Assembly (NCBI GenBank): GCA_017591395.1
Contig: WEDG01003503.1
Coordinates: forward strand, 1 to 64,000
DNA: 64,000 nt
Reading direction: 5' to 3'
From: Schistocephalus solidus
Taxonomy: Eukaryota > Platyhelminthes > Cestoda > Diphyllobothriidea > Diphyllobothriidae
The notes below the pieces were generated by a model. The model was not told where the DNA came from, searched no databases, and saw only the letters and a list, made by a program, of their open reading frames with translations. Every line of letters starts with the position of its first letter. The stretch's first letter is position 1. The position numbers and the translations under genes were made by a program. Shown in pieces: positions 13,001-25,000 of the stretch.

Positions 13001-16000
13001 AAAGTGTCCTTGTAGCGTCGTTTTTGACCTCCCTGTCGGCAAGCACCCGTAGCGACATCTCCGTAGAAAAGTTGTGTGGGTAGTCACTCGTCGTCCATTT
13101 TTACCAGGTTGCCACTCCATCGCAGTTGCACTTGCCTCAGCACGGCGTGGATGCTGAGGATTCCGGTCCGCTCTAGGACTTTCGTGTCCGGGATCCTGTC
13201 TTGCCATCTCAGCTTCAGTATTCTGTGGAGGCAGCTGAGATGAAGGCGATTCAGCTTCCTGGCTTGGTTCGAGTAGACGGTCCAAGTTTCTGCTCCGTAA
13301 AGGAGTGTCGTCAAGACGACGGCCTTGTACATCTTCAGTTTGGTGTTCAGGTGAATACCGTGGCGATTACCTACGGAGGCCTGCAGCAGGCCGAAAGCCT
13401 GCCTAGCCTTGGAGATCCGTTGGGCAACCTCGTCATCGATTCTCGTGATGCGTGACAGCGTTCTTCCTAGATAAGCGTAGGTTTCCACATTTTTGAGTTG
13501 AGCAACGTTGACATTGATTCGGGGAGCAGTGTATTCCGCGCTGGGTGGCGGCTGGCGCATGACAACCGTTTTGACTGCACTGATTGTTAATCCAAAATCA
13601 GCGCAGCCTGCGGCGAAGAGGTCCATACTCCTTTGCATATCTTCCTCCGTCACGGTGTTAAGGGCGCAGTCGTCCGCGAAGAGCAAGTCATGGACTGTAG
13701 TCGTAGACACGCACATTGAAGCTGGCATACGCCGACTGTTGAGAAGGTGTCCGTCAGTTCTATAGGTGATGTGGATCCCAGGCTGTTCATCACGGTAGGC
13801 GTCCATCAGCATAGCCGAGACTTAACAGAGTGGGGGCCAATACACAGCCCTGCTTCACTCCGTTGGTCACTGCGAATGCTTCGGATACCGTCCCGTTGTC
13901 AGTGACGCGCGCCGTCATCCCGTCATGAAGCTGACGCACCATTTGCGTGAACTGCTCAGGACAGCCGAACTTCTGCATGACTTTCCACAGTCCGTCGCGA
14001 TTTACCGTGTCAAAGGCTTTCGTCAGATCCACGAAGGTAGTGTATAGGCGATTTTGCATCTCCTGGCACTTCTCTTGTAGCTGGCGGGCGGCAAATATCA
14101 TATCGGTTGTCCCGCGATGTCGGCGGAAGCCACATTGGCTTTCCGGGAGCAAGCCCTGCTCTAGGTGACCGTTCAGACGATTGAGAAGGATACGAGCGAA
14201 GATCTTCCCGATGATGTTGAGCAACTATATGCCTCTTTGATTATTACAGAGCTGCCGGTTCCCCTTCTGCTTGTAGAGATGGACGATTGTCGCATCTTTG
14301 AAATCCTGAAGAACTTGTCCTTGGCGCCACATCTCCTCGAAGAGTGTTGTGAGTTCTGCCATCAGCCGGGGCCCACCGTGCTTGTAGACTTCCGGTGGGA
14401 TTGCGTCGGATCCCGGTGCTTTACCGCTGGAAATCTACTGCACGATCCGGATGGTTTATGGCGGCAGAGCCAGGTCATTTTTTATTTCCACTTGAGGAAG
14501 TCGGTCAATGGCAGCATCGGAGATGGCTGATGAGCAATTAAAGACACTTCTAAAGTGTTCGGCCCAGCGCTTCAGAATTTGCGATTTCTCTGTCAGCAGT
14601 GTTGTGCCGTCAGAGCTGAGCAGGGTTGCGGTCCCCTTGATACACGGGCCGTAGATGGCCTTGATGACTTTGAAAAGGTTTTTCGTTTCATTGCGGTCCG
14701 CTTACTGCTGGATTTCTTCAGCCTTTCGGAACATCCCGATGTCTTGCATCTCCCGCAGCCATTGCTGTACAAAGCGCCGGCATCTGAAGAAGGCTGCATT
14801 GGTGGCGTCAGTCCGAAGGTCCATGTAGGCTTTGTGTAGTCCATTCTTCTCCGCGAGTAAGTTGCTGATATCGGCGTCATTGTTGTCAAACAAGTCCTGG
14901 TGTTGACGGCGTGCGTGTCCGAGGACTTCGAGTGCAATGGACTGGATGACGTTTCGCAGTTGGCACCATCGTGTTTTCACGATGCCGTTATTATCTGGAG
15001 CATGCAGGTTCTGCAGTTTCTCGGTTATTTGGTTGCTGAAATCAAAACAGTGAGCAGGCAAATTTAACAAAAGAGTATTTAACTTACCTGGCTGCCGTTT
15101 AACTTGGGGCCTTTGTCGGGGTTGCTGTCGGAGCCTTCTCCCGCGTCGGAAAGCGGAACAAGTTGTTGGTCAGCAGAAGATGGTGTTCTGCACACGTTCG
15201 CAGAGGAAGGAGGCCGTTATCATTACAGCTACTGAGACCGTGGAGACTCAGCACTCCCTGCCAGACAGCGTGGTCCGTCCCGACGCGGGCGTCGAAGTCA
15301 CCAAGGACGATTAACTTTTCCACTTTCGGCACAGTTGCTAGTAGGGCGTGCAGGTCCTCGTAGAATTTATCCTTTGCCGCATCAGAGCTCGTCATTGGGG
15401 GAGCGTAGGCGCTGATGATGGTGGCGAACTGGTCTCCCCGAAGAGGCAGGCGGAGGCTCATCAGGCGATCATTGCTACCCTGCGGCAGACAGCTCAGACG
15501 TCCCACGATGTCATTCCAGATGGCAAAGTCGACACCAGCGTCGCGTCACTCTGCCTTTGGTCGGCCGCTCCAGAAGAAGGTGTAGCTGGCACCCACCTCC
15601 TTCAGCTGACGCTGCTCAGAAAATCGGGTCTCGCTGAGAGCAGCGATGTCCACCTGGTAGCGCGCCAGTTCCTGAGTGACTAGCGCCATCCTCCGTTCCG
15701 GCCGGTTGCTCCTAGGATTGTATAACAGGGAACGAACATTCCAGGCTGCTAGTGTGAGTGGACTCACCCAAGCAGCCTGGAGGGTGTGGCGAGGGGGGAT
15801 GGGGATGGTGGGTATTGTTGTTTGTTTGAGTTTTCGACCGCATATTTTGCGATCTGCGAGCCGCGGCCAGCTGCAGAAAACGTAATAACCAGCATTTGTT
15901 TCGGGCACCTTCTCTAGCCCCTTCCTCCGCGAGGACGCAAGCTGTGCTGTCCCTAAATAGGGCTGCTTGGACATCCCAGACAGCTGTCGAACTTCACTAT

Positions 16001-19000
16001 GGGTCACGGTTTTGTTTTAGTTGGAGAACGACCCGAGTTAGCCTGGGCTGCCTACGGGGTTGCTATCGCCCTCACCATAGGAATTTTTGAGAGGGGGGGT
16101 GGTGGGAACTTCGGGAGTCAGGCATACCGGGTGTGCAGGCACACACAACACCGGAGACCCTCACCTGGTTTAGCCCGCCGGTCGTGACGGTTGCCAGGGT
16201 TGTGGCCGCTGTGAAGAATCCAACTTTGAGGAGCCGCAAGTGAGAGTTGGGTACCAGTTGAGGCGGCTACAGGAGCATTTACCACCTGCACGAGACAAAT
16301 AGAGCGACCAAATGCAAGCTGTGTGGTGCTACCCCTAACTAGTACCCCTACATCCCGACTCCCTGACACACCCTATCACACTCCACCTGCTTACAGCCTA
16401 TATTGGACGAGGAGTTGTTTATACCATCATGGGTGCAGCACAGCATTGGCGACCACCTCTGGCACCACCTTCTTCACCCCCACCATCGATGAATCTACCT
16501 CCTACTACCCTCCACATGCTACTCCAGCAATACCGTTCCACTACTAGAGATGGGGACTTGTTTTTTTAACCTGCCCTCATTGAGATCAAAATTAACCTCA
16601 CGCCTCGCCCTGTTCGCTCACTCAAGAATCCATCTCACGGAGACCAGGGCCTGACACCCCGACATACAGTCGCCGCTGCCATCTCCACGGTTCACACTGC
16701 CCGTGCAGTTGGCCTACTTGGCCACTTGCACCTTCATGAAAATCTGCGGTAAATCGCGGTAGTCTCACCCCCACCATCACACAGTCTCTCCAACGCATAC
16801 ATCACACTTACACTCCCCAACACCACCCAGCATCGGCACCTCTCACGGAAGTGAGAATTTTGTGCTCCAGCTACTATCCATGTGACGTCTCAGCTACATG
16901 CGAATTCTGTGCTATCATAGGTGCAGCACAGAATTCGCATATAGCTGAGACGTCACATGGATAGTAGCTATTAGTGGGGCGGTATTGCTGGAGGTAGCAG
17001 GTGGAGGGTAGAAGGTGGTCTCATCGATGGTGGGGGTGTGGAAGGTGGTGCCAGTGGTGGTCGCCGATGTGATTGAAGCAGGTGTTGCGGGATGGAGGAT
17101 GGTGCCAGTAATGAAGGGCGCTGCGTCGTTGACAGCGATTACCAGAGATGGCGGATGGTGGTCATCGTGGGGTTCGGCAGGGTTGGCAAAAACATTGTTA
17201 GTTGCTGAATAAGCTGAAGTTTTCGTATGGGTGTTACATTTTGTCCAAATGTGTCCAACCAGACCGATTCGCGCTCGGAATTTGCGTTGCGTGCTTCCCT
17301 TTTGGCTCTAGCAGCGGCGATCCGGTTAGCTTTGTAGATTGCTGCACCAGTCCCCACTTCTATACCTCAGGCCGTTTTGTCCTGGGTGAGGTCCTTCCAG
17401 GTAGCTGGATTGGTTTGCAGTTGCTTCCAAGTTATTTAGTGTCCTTGTAGCGTCATTCTTCCTCCCTGTCTGCCAGCACCCGTAGCGAATTCTGCGTAGA
17501 AAATTTGTTTGGGTAGTCGCTCATCGTCCATTTTCCCCAGATGGCCCTAACTTGCAGTTGCACTTGTCTCAGCATGACGTGGATGCTGAGGATTCCGGTC
17601 CGCTCCAGGACAGTGTGGTTCCTAGATAAGCGAAGTTGTCCACAGTTTTGACTTTGATGCTGTTGACATTGATTGGAGGAGCATCGCATTCCGTGCTGGG
17701 TGGCTGCTGGTGCATGACTGCTGTTTCATCCCTGTTGATTGCTAGGCCGAAATCGGCGCAGTCGGCAGCGACGAGGTCCTTGCTTCTTTTTATGTCTTCT
17801 TTCGTCACGTTGTGGAGGGTACAGTCTTCCGCGAAGAGAAGGTCATGGTATTTAGTCGTAGACATACACGTTGGGCCTGCATACGCCGACTGTTGAGAAG
17901 GTGCCCGTCAGTTCTGTAGGCCATGCGGATGCTAGGGCCTTCATCAGCATGGCAGAGAACATGAGACTGAAGAAGCTGGGGCTATTACGCAGCCCGGTTT
18001 CACTCCGTTGGTGACTGTGAATGCTTCGCTAACGTGTGCCATCATACAGCAGCGGACCGGAAGCGCCATGTGCGTGACCATTCAGGACAGCCAAATTTCT
18101 GAATGCTTTTCCACAGTCCATCGCAATTCACAGAGCCAAAAGTTATCGTCAGATCCACGAAAGTTGTGCATAGGGGATTTCGCCTCTCCTGTTGTAGCTG
18201 GCGAGTGACGAACATCCTGTTGGTTCTTCCGCGGTGCCGTCCAAAGTCTCATTGGCTTTCCGCGAGCAGTCTCTGCTCTAGATGGCCGTGCAGACGATTA
18301 AGAAGAATGCGAGCGACGAGCTTCTCGGCGAGATGCCTCTGTGGTTATCAGAGTTTTGCCAGTTCCATTTTCTCTTCTAGGGATGGACGGTGGTCGCGTC
18401 CTTAAAATCCTGATAAACTTGTCCTTGGCACCTCATCCATGGAAATGTGTCTTAGTTCGGTCATCAGCCGGGGCCACCGTGCTTCTAGAATTCCGCGGGA
18501 TCGCGTCTTATCAGGTTTCTTTCCCGCTGGAAAGTTGTTGCACAGCCCTGAGGGTTTCTGCCCGCCAGGATGCAGTTGCCCTGTCAGTTGACGGCTTTCC
18601 AAGCCAGAACTTTTAGTGCATTGTGGTAGTTTTGAAGCGCGTCAGTTTGTTTATAGTGATTTATGGGCTGTAATGTCGTGACAATTGAGTTCCCAGCATA
18701 TGTCTCACCCTTTCTTTCCCTCCTCTTCGTCAACAGCAGGTATCGCTCGCAGAATGCAGCTCTTCTGATCGATCCGACTGATTTGTGTAAATTTAGATTT
18801 GCTAGCGTTCTGTAATAAAATCTTTATTATAAAAGTCTTTATTTTTGATCTCACCTGTTTATGTTAGTTCATGCTTCAGTACCTGAGAAATGCGAGGCCT
18901 TTCACTTAAATGGTGTTATTTTACTCCGTGTCCAAACCCACAGCTTGGTTCCACAGCATTTATCCAAGTTCTTAAACTTTCGGTTGAGAAATAACTATTA

Positions 19001-22000
19001 AAACGAGTGGAAATGCAATTCTGATTTTACTTACCAGCGTATCCCGATGACGATTCAGGCCATAATAAGTTTATAATTTTTCTATGCCTTGTAGGTCTTT
19101 GAAGAAAGAGGTCGAAAATTGGACTTGGTTTTTTCAGAAACGAAGGCAGTTAATTCTTTCTTTTCGCCTTACAACTTGCCCTTAAGAATCAACTTCACGG
19201 TGCTTGGGGTACCGTTCGTGAACGTCCACATCTTCTGGATGTAAGTTTTTTTTTTGGATTTTCAGGCTTCACAAATATTCCTAGTATATATTTTAATGAA
19301 CAGCCTCATTGATGCTCAAAGTACTTCTGCTGTTAAGTAGGTAACACGATTCCTTGACTGGTTGTCAGTTTAAACAGGGTTCGTCCGGAGGGTTGATTAC
19401 ATGAGCTATTTAACCGTTTATGTTTGACAAGCATTCACCATCAACGAAAAAAGTTAATGGTTCTGTTTACTTATACCTATGCCCCGACTAGTCCACTCAC
19501 CACGATGGACTCGGACCAATTGTCCTCTCCCGAAAGCAGTCTGCGCATAGCAGGACATTTTTACCGCACCGCTGACGACCATTCTGACTTGAATTCAGTG
19601 GGTTCACGTAGGTCACAGGCCTCCAACCAGGACTATAACCAGACTTTCTCATCCACATCTTTTGCCTCCTCCCTGGAGACAGGAGAGTACAGCGATGTAC
19701 ACGTTCTGCCTATTGAATCACAGTCAAAGTTCAGCGAGAGAAGAAAGGAGAAGCTGGAGGACGGACAGCCGATGACTTATCAGGATGTATCGAGCGCAGA
19801 ATCGTCCGTAATATATGTAAGTTCTAGCACTGTCATCTATGCAAAATTTTGGTTCTCCTCCTTACCTCTTTGATAACGGGTTATCTGCCCTTCCCATGGA
19901 CGCAATATCCACCATTCAACCCTTAGCAAACATCGATCCCAGCTCTATTTCGTCTCCTTTCTCGAACGTAGCTCAGTACCTTTCACGTCCCGGTGTCAGA
20001 AATAAACTCTTTCCAGGCATTTCGTCTGCTCATATTAGATCTAAATGTGAAGAACACCACGTTTTTCGTTTAAGTAAGGAAGAAGACTGCTAATCGGTCG
20101 CCGGAATGTTTATTTATCGTAGCTTTCAAGCTTTAACTGAAGTTTATCCCCAGAAATGAAAGTTGTAAACATTGGATTAAGTATATTGCCTCCTGTGCAT
20201 AAAATACCCTTGCAGCTACATAGATCAGAATGAACAGATCGCACATACGAGAACGTTAGCTGGCTGTGAGACGGGCTTACTGATTATCATAAGTGGCTAC
20301 CCACGCCTACGATGTAGGTCACGAGTTTAGCTTAGCAGCCACGAAGATAATCGCCCACACTAGAAGCAAGACTAGCCGATAGTTTATTGAAGCCTGGTCC
20401 TACGATTAGAACTTTGTCAATCGATATATAGAACTGGCGCTGACATACAGGGCCCTGCGCAGTCGTCTTTGGACTGGCGTTTGATTGTCTACTAGCTTAT
20501 ATAACTGTTTCTTGTTATTTTGCCACTTTTGTAACAGACGGCGGATTCCAGCACACACAATAATCGTGTGCTTCCACCAGCCTCATAAGGATTTGAATAG
20601 GGTTTGACTAGATCCTTCTCTTTACACTGGTGCAAGGCCACACCTAATTAGGTAATGGTGATGAAAGAGGTTGTTGGATACAGCCTTGCCAGTCTGACCA
20701 ATAACTCATTGACTATTCCATTTCTGGATCAGTTTTCTAACCCTCTCCCGTGAATTGGCATCCAGCTCTTTCCTTTTAGAATCGCGCAATTCCCCATTGG
20801 ATATGTATACTACGCGGCTTTTACTTTAGAGGTACTTACTTCTTTGCAACAATCATTTGGCGGGGCTGATTTTCTGGCTTGCTACGAAATTGCAACCTTT
20901 TCTTCTGTTACACTAAAAAAAACCTAAACGTAAAGCGCCCCTTAGCACTATTCTCCTATTAGAGGTGTTCATGCACCAATATGTTATGTGCGGTTATATA
21001 TTCATATCCATACCGCACATGCACATCACGCATAGGCCTTACCGGTCACTTGTGGATCAATCGCACAGAGACCGGCGAACCAGTGCCAGGAGCACTAACA
21101 TACATCTACCGCACCCAACACAACTGTACACAATGCGCATCGCATGGGCCTACTAGGCCATATGCGTCTCCATGAAAACCTGCGGTAGAACATCGCCCGC
21201 TATACCATACTAATAAATATCTCCTCATCAGCCTCTGCATCTCACATGATCACATGCAACACCACACAACATGCTCTTAGCCAGCATATTTGATTCAGAG
21301 GGAAGTAAGATCCTTGGCTCCTTCTCAAGGTGGTTCCTCTGCTGTCTGTGTGATCTGAGCTTGAGAATATCACGGTGCGACAAGCGCCTTGGCTTGGAGG
21401 GTTGCCAGCTGGCAATTATACGCAGGCCTCGCAGTCAGTCTAATGTATGTTGTGTGAAGTGGCTGACTGGTAGTCTGAGAGTCAGATTGCGATGGCTCCG
21501 TTAAAACGTGAACTATGACACTCTCACAAATGTGAGATGTGAGCCGTTCAACCCCCTGTTGTGTGAAATCCTGTTGCTTGTGTTTGGGGTGCCAGGCCAT
21601 GTACGTAGTATACGTAGACGAGGTCCTTAGCAGCTGCGTCAACTTCCGCATCAGACAACTGACCAGCTCGGACGTTGTTCTGATTGTGGGGGTGGGGGAG
21701 AGAGTGAGGTCGACGACTTAGTGAATTTTCCTCACTTTAAACAATCTGACGTATTTAAAGCTATCATGCTGCGCTAAAAGTCGTGGCTTGGAGGGTTGTC
21801 AACTGACAGGATAACTCGGACTGTGTGGTCAACCCAATGTGTGTTTTGTGTGGAGTGGCTGACTGGCGGGCTGAGAATCAGGCTGCAATGGCTCCTTCTT
21901 AACGTGGCCTTTATGGCACTCCCACTCCGTGGGATCCGAGCCAGGTGTGGTGGTACGCCCAGGGGCACCGGCCGCGTCAGCCACCTGCGTCCTCTCCCGC

Positions 22001-25000
22001 CTCCGGTCTTCTTGACTCTGTCATGACACCGGGTTCAGGCGGGTTAGGTGGAGAGAGTGCGGTAGCTGCAGCGCAAGGCTACTATCACTTAAAACTAATT
22101 CACGCGCTAGTCACCGTCCCTGCACCACCCTTCCGTGGAGCATACGGTGGACATCGTCGAAATCGACGGTCGAACTATCGTTGAGCATCCAGTTTAAATC
22201 GTCGGACTACGACGGTCGAACTCTCCTATATTCATATTCGATCAGAAGTTGTAAGGAGTAATTTTGAACAATGCTGACAAAGACAAGGGAGACTAGAATG
22301 GCCATTTCTGGCTCATTAGCCGTCATCAGCCAGTCGCATTAAACCCCAGGTGGTGTACCCCCTGTGGCTTCAACCCGCGATCTTTTGAACAGAGGTCCAA
22401 CGTTCAAAGCCTTGAGCCACGTGCCCGCTGTCTTGGCGGTTTTGATCGGGAATATTGACATTCTTTGACGAACGCTCACCGACCGCTAACGGAACTTACT
22501 TGTTCCGCTGTGCCTTTAGGCTCACTGTCAAGTCCCGCCGCCAGCCGTTCAGCAGCTAGTATTAGTGAAGGCAGATAAACTATGCCGACAAACTAAGAGA
22601 GACTGAAATGGCCATTTCTGGCTCATTAGCTGTCATCAGCCAGTCATACCCAAACCCAAGTGGTGTACCACCCGAGGATCGAACACGCGACCCGTTGATA
22701 AAAAGTCCAACGCTCTAACCGTTGAATAATTTTTGTTATCAAGCTTTCAGGATCAAGGATTTGGACTTAATACCGCCATGATGTCAGAGGCATAATCATG
22801 TGTTCTTTTGTAAAACCCTGTAGTATGAACCGTTTCTAGTCCCTTATTAGGTACTCTTAAAAGAAGTTCATCAATTGTGCACCACAAAAAATTCCCAAAC
22901 TAAATTAATCAGGACCCTATTAAATCAGTTGAAGACCAAACGGTGATCAACGCAAAGGGAATCTCGGGAATGTGCACGAGATGCAACGTGTCTTATAAAA
23001 GAGACAACCAGAAACAGATTTCGCTAAAGCTCATATGATTAATAGGTTTATGCAAACTCATCATTTTGAGCCCTTCTTTATTCTGCTAAAGGACTTTGCA
23101 CCGTGGAGCTTTGATCTATACTCCCAGGAAGTTTATATCCTTGACTTCCTTCATTTCCCTACAATTTTGCTTATATCCTCAAATTCGGTGAGTGCTTCTA
23201 TCAGACATGAATTCGTACTTCTTCCAGTGTCCATACGCTTTCAGTAAACAGGGTTGCGAGGTCGCTGCTGTCGCCAAGTTAATCATTGTGATAAAAAAGT
23301 GTTTCTCCGCCTTATCGGAGTTCGTTCTGAATGGGGCCTCAATCCGAAACCAGCATTTGGTCGCGATAACGGACTCCTCTCCAGTGGGTCACTTTTATTT
23401 GGTATTCAAGTTCTGACTTTTTTGACAAAAGGCCTTAATTTTAGCAGGCTTGTTGTCTCTTCGCCGTTGTGACTTTGCTATATCAGCACCTAACTTGATT
23501 AGCCTTTCACGCGTGTTATTTGTGAAACGGAAAACTTAGCAGCGAGAGCGCGAACGGTCTACACGAGACGAGATCATCTTAGGTTCAATGTTAACTATTT
23601 TTGAGAACTCTTTGAAAAGTCACATCGGTCAAATAAAACCTTCGTTGGAGCTCCACCCTAGTAAAAAATATAATTTCCTACAACAAACTTCAGAGCCGGG
23701 ATCTCAACAGTAGAAGTTTCTATATCGTTGAAATAACTGGAACTTTTTATAAGTTTGTGGATATATCGTTTTGTAACCTCTTCTCCAGAGCCGAAAATTG
23801 GGCTGTTGAGTGGAATCTCACAGTTATAAGTGAGGTACGCTTCATGGTTTTCATCGCCTTTTGAATTGTAGTTCTTTTCCATAATGGAGGCGTGGTTTTC
23901 ATGATAAAAATAGGGTGAGATATACTATAGTGTCCATTATAATTGGTATTTTTTGATTTTACATCGAACCTGCCTTCTTTCTTCTAACGGTTCATCTTTC
24001 TGACGTGATTACTTTGTAGACGTGAGTTCTGTTTGGCTACAGAGCTTATCTCAAGGCCGATTGGTTAGCATGATGCTCTATAAGTTTTACCGAAGCTTCA
24101 GTTTCGGCTGGTTCTCTGTCAACACCAGTGGTACCTTAATCCCATGTCTGTATGGCTGTGCTGAAAACCTAGCCATTTAAACATCCAGCAACGCGATCAA
24201 GGAAGGGACGACTGCGGCTGAGCCGAGCATATTAAACTTGGGTATCCCCACAATGGAGGGAAAGTGATAAATTTAGGCAAAAACCTGCCCATCGCAAGTT
24301 CTGTCTCGACTCTGACTGCTAGATAGCCTTTTAATGCAGCGAAATCATTATAGAAGTTTGGATGCTCGTTTCTCTCTATACAGTCCCCGATAAACTTGGT
24401 CAGTGCTCTCACCTCCACGAGCTTCGTGTTGAAACGTAGGTACCCATTGGGTTTCCTCAGCACCATAGGAGGTTAAGACTACTTTTGAGTTGCGAAAATT
24501 CCCATGGGAGGATTCAGAAAACTAGATAGCCAGCATGCGTTTGCTTTTGATAAATTCTCGTCTGACCAGCACATTTATGTGGGGATGGGATCGAGTAAAA
24601 TATGTCAGTGATTAGAGAAATTGATTAAAGTCTGTCTTAATACATAACCGAGGTGTGGGAATATAGAGGGAGGAGGGTAATAAGATGTTGTGAGTTCGTG
24701 GGCGGTGAGGGTTACGAACAGACAATTGCGAGGGGGGAGAGAGATAGAGAATGAAAGTGCGCGGAAAATTGCATGCAGTTAATGGACCTTTGACCACGGT
24801 AAATGCGGAGCTAGCATGGCGTTATTCTCTGCGCAAAAGGCCAGCTTTTGTGACCCGATGGTGGCCGCTTCGGCTGTTGCTAACCCGCGCTGGCCCAGTA
24901 GCATATGCTAGTTCGGTGGGACCTTGCAACTCACCGGACAAGCTTCGTTGTGGTCCGCACGATGTCTGGCGCTGTTTGTGCTCATAATTTCGACTTTGTC

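Larger units (their letters stand above)
11165..16345 (-). mobile_element. Most complete copy of the zinc-finger LINE (endonuclease, RT, C2H2 tail)
   Basis: Read from 16345 down to 11165: a 5' untranslated region shared with 51850-52440, an AP-type endonuclease (16007-15099), a linker and RT (15070-12900), a Cys/His zinc-finger tail (12900-12040), and a 3' untranslated region of about 870 bases. The family is an APE-type non-LTR retrotransposon (RTE-like by its RT motifs) common in tapeworm genomes. This copy is dead: it has frameshifts in the RT, a deletion in the endonuclease, and damaged zinc fingers. It sits inside intron 5, antisense to the host gene. Confidence 0.85.

Noticed and set aside
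15036..15087. Intron-like segment (CAG|GTAAGT ... TTTGATTTCAG on the minus strand) inside the LINE ORF, also near 46300-46350
   Set aside because: The segment is open in frame and encodes the normal LINE linker ([20 protein letters not shown]), so it is coding sequence that happens to look like an intron.
24197..24466. 89-codon minus-strand ORF as part of the PLE
   Set aside because: It lies beyond the recognisable PLE sequence and shows no endonuclease motif.
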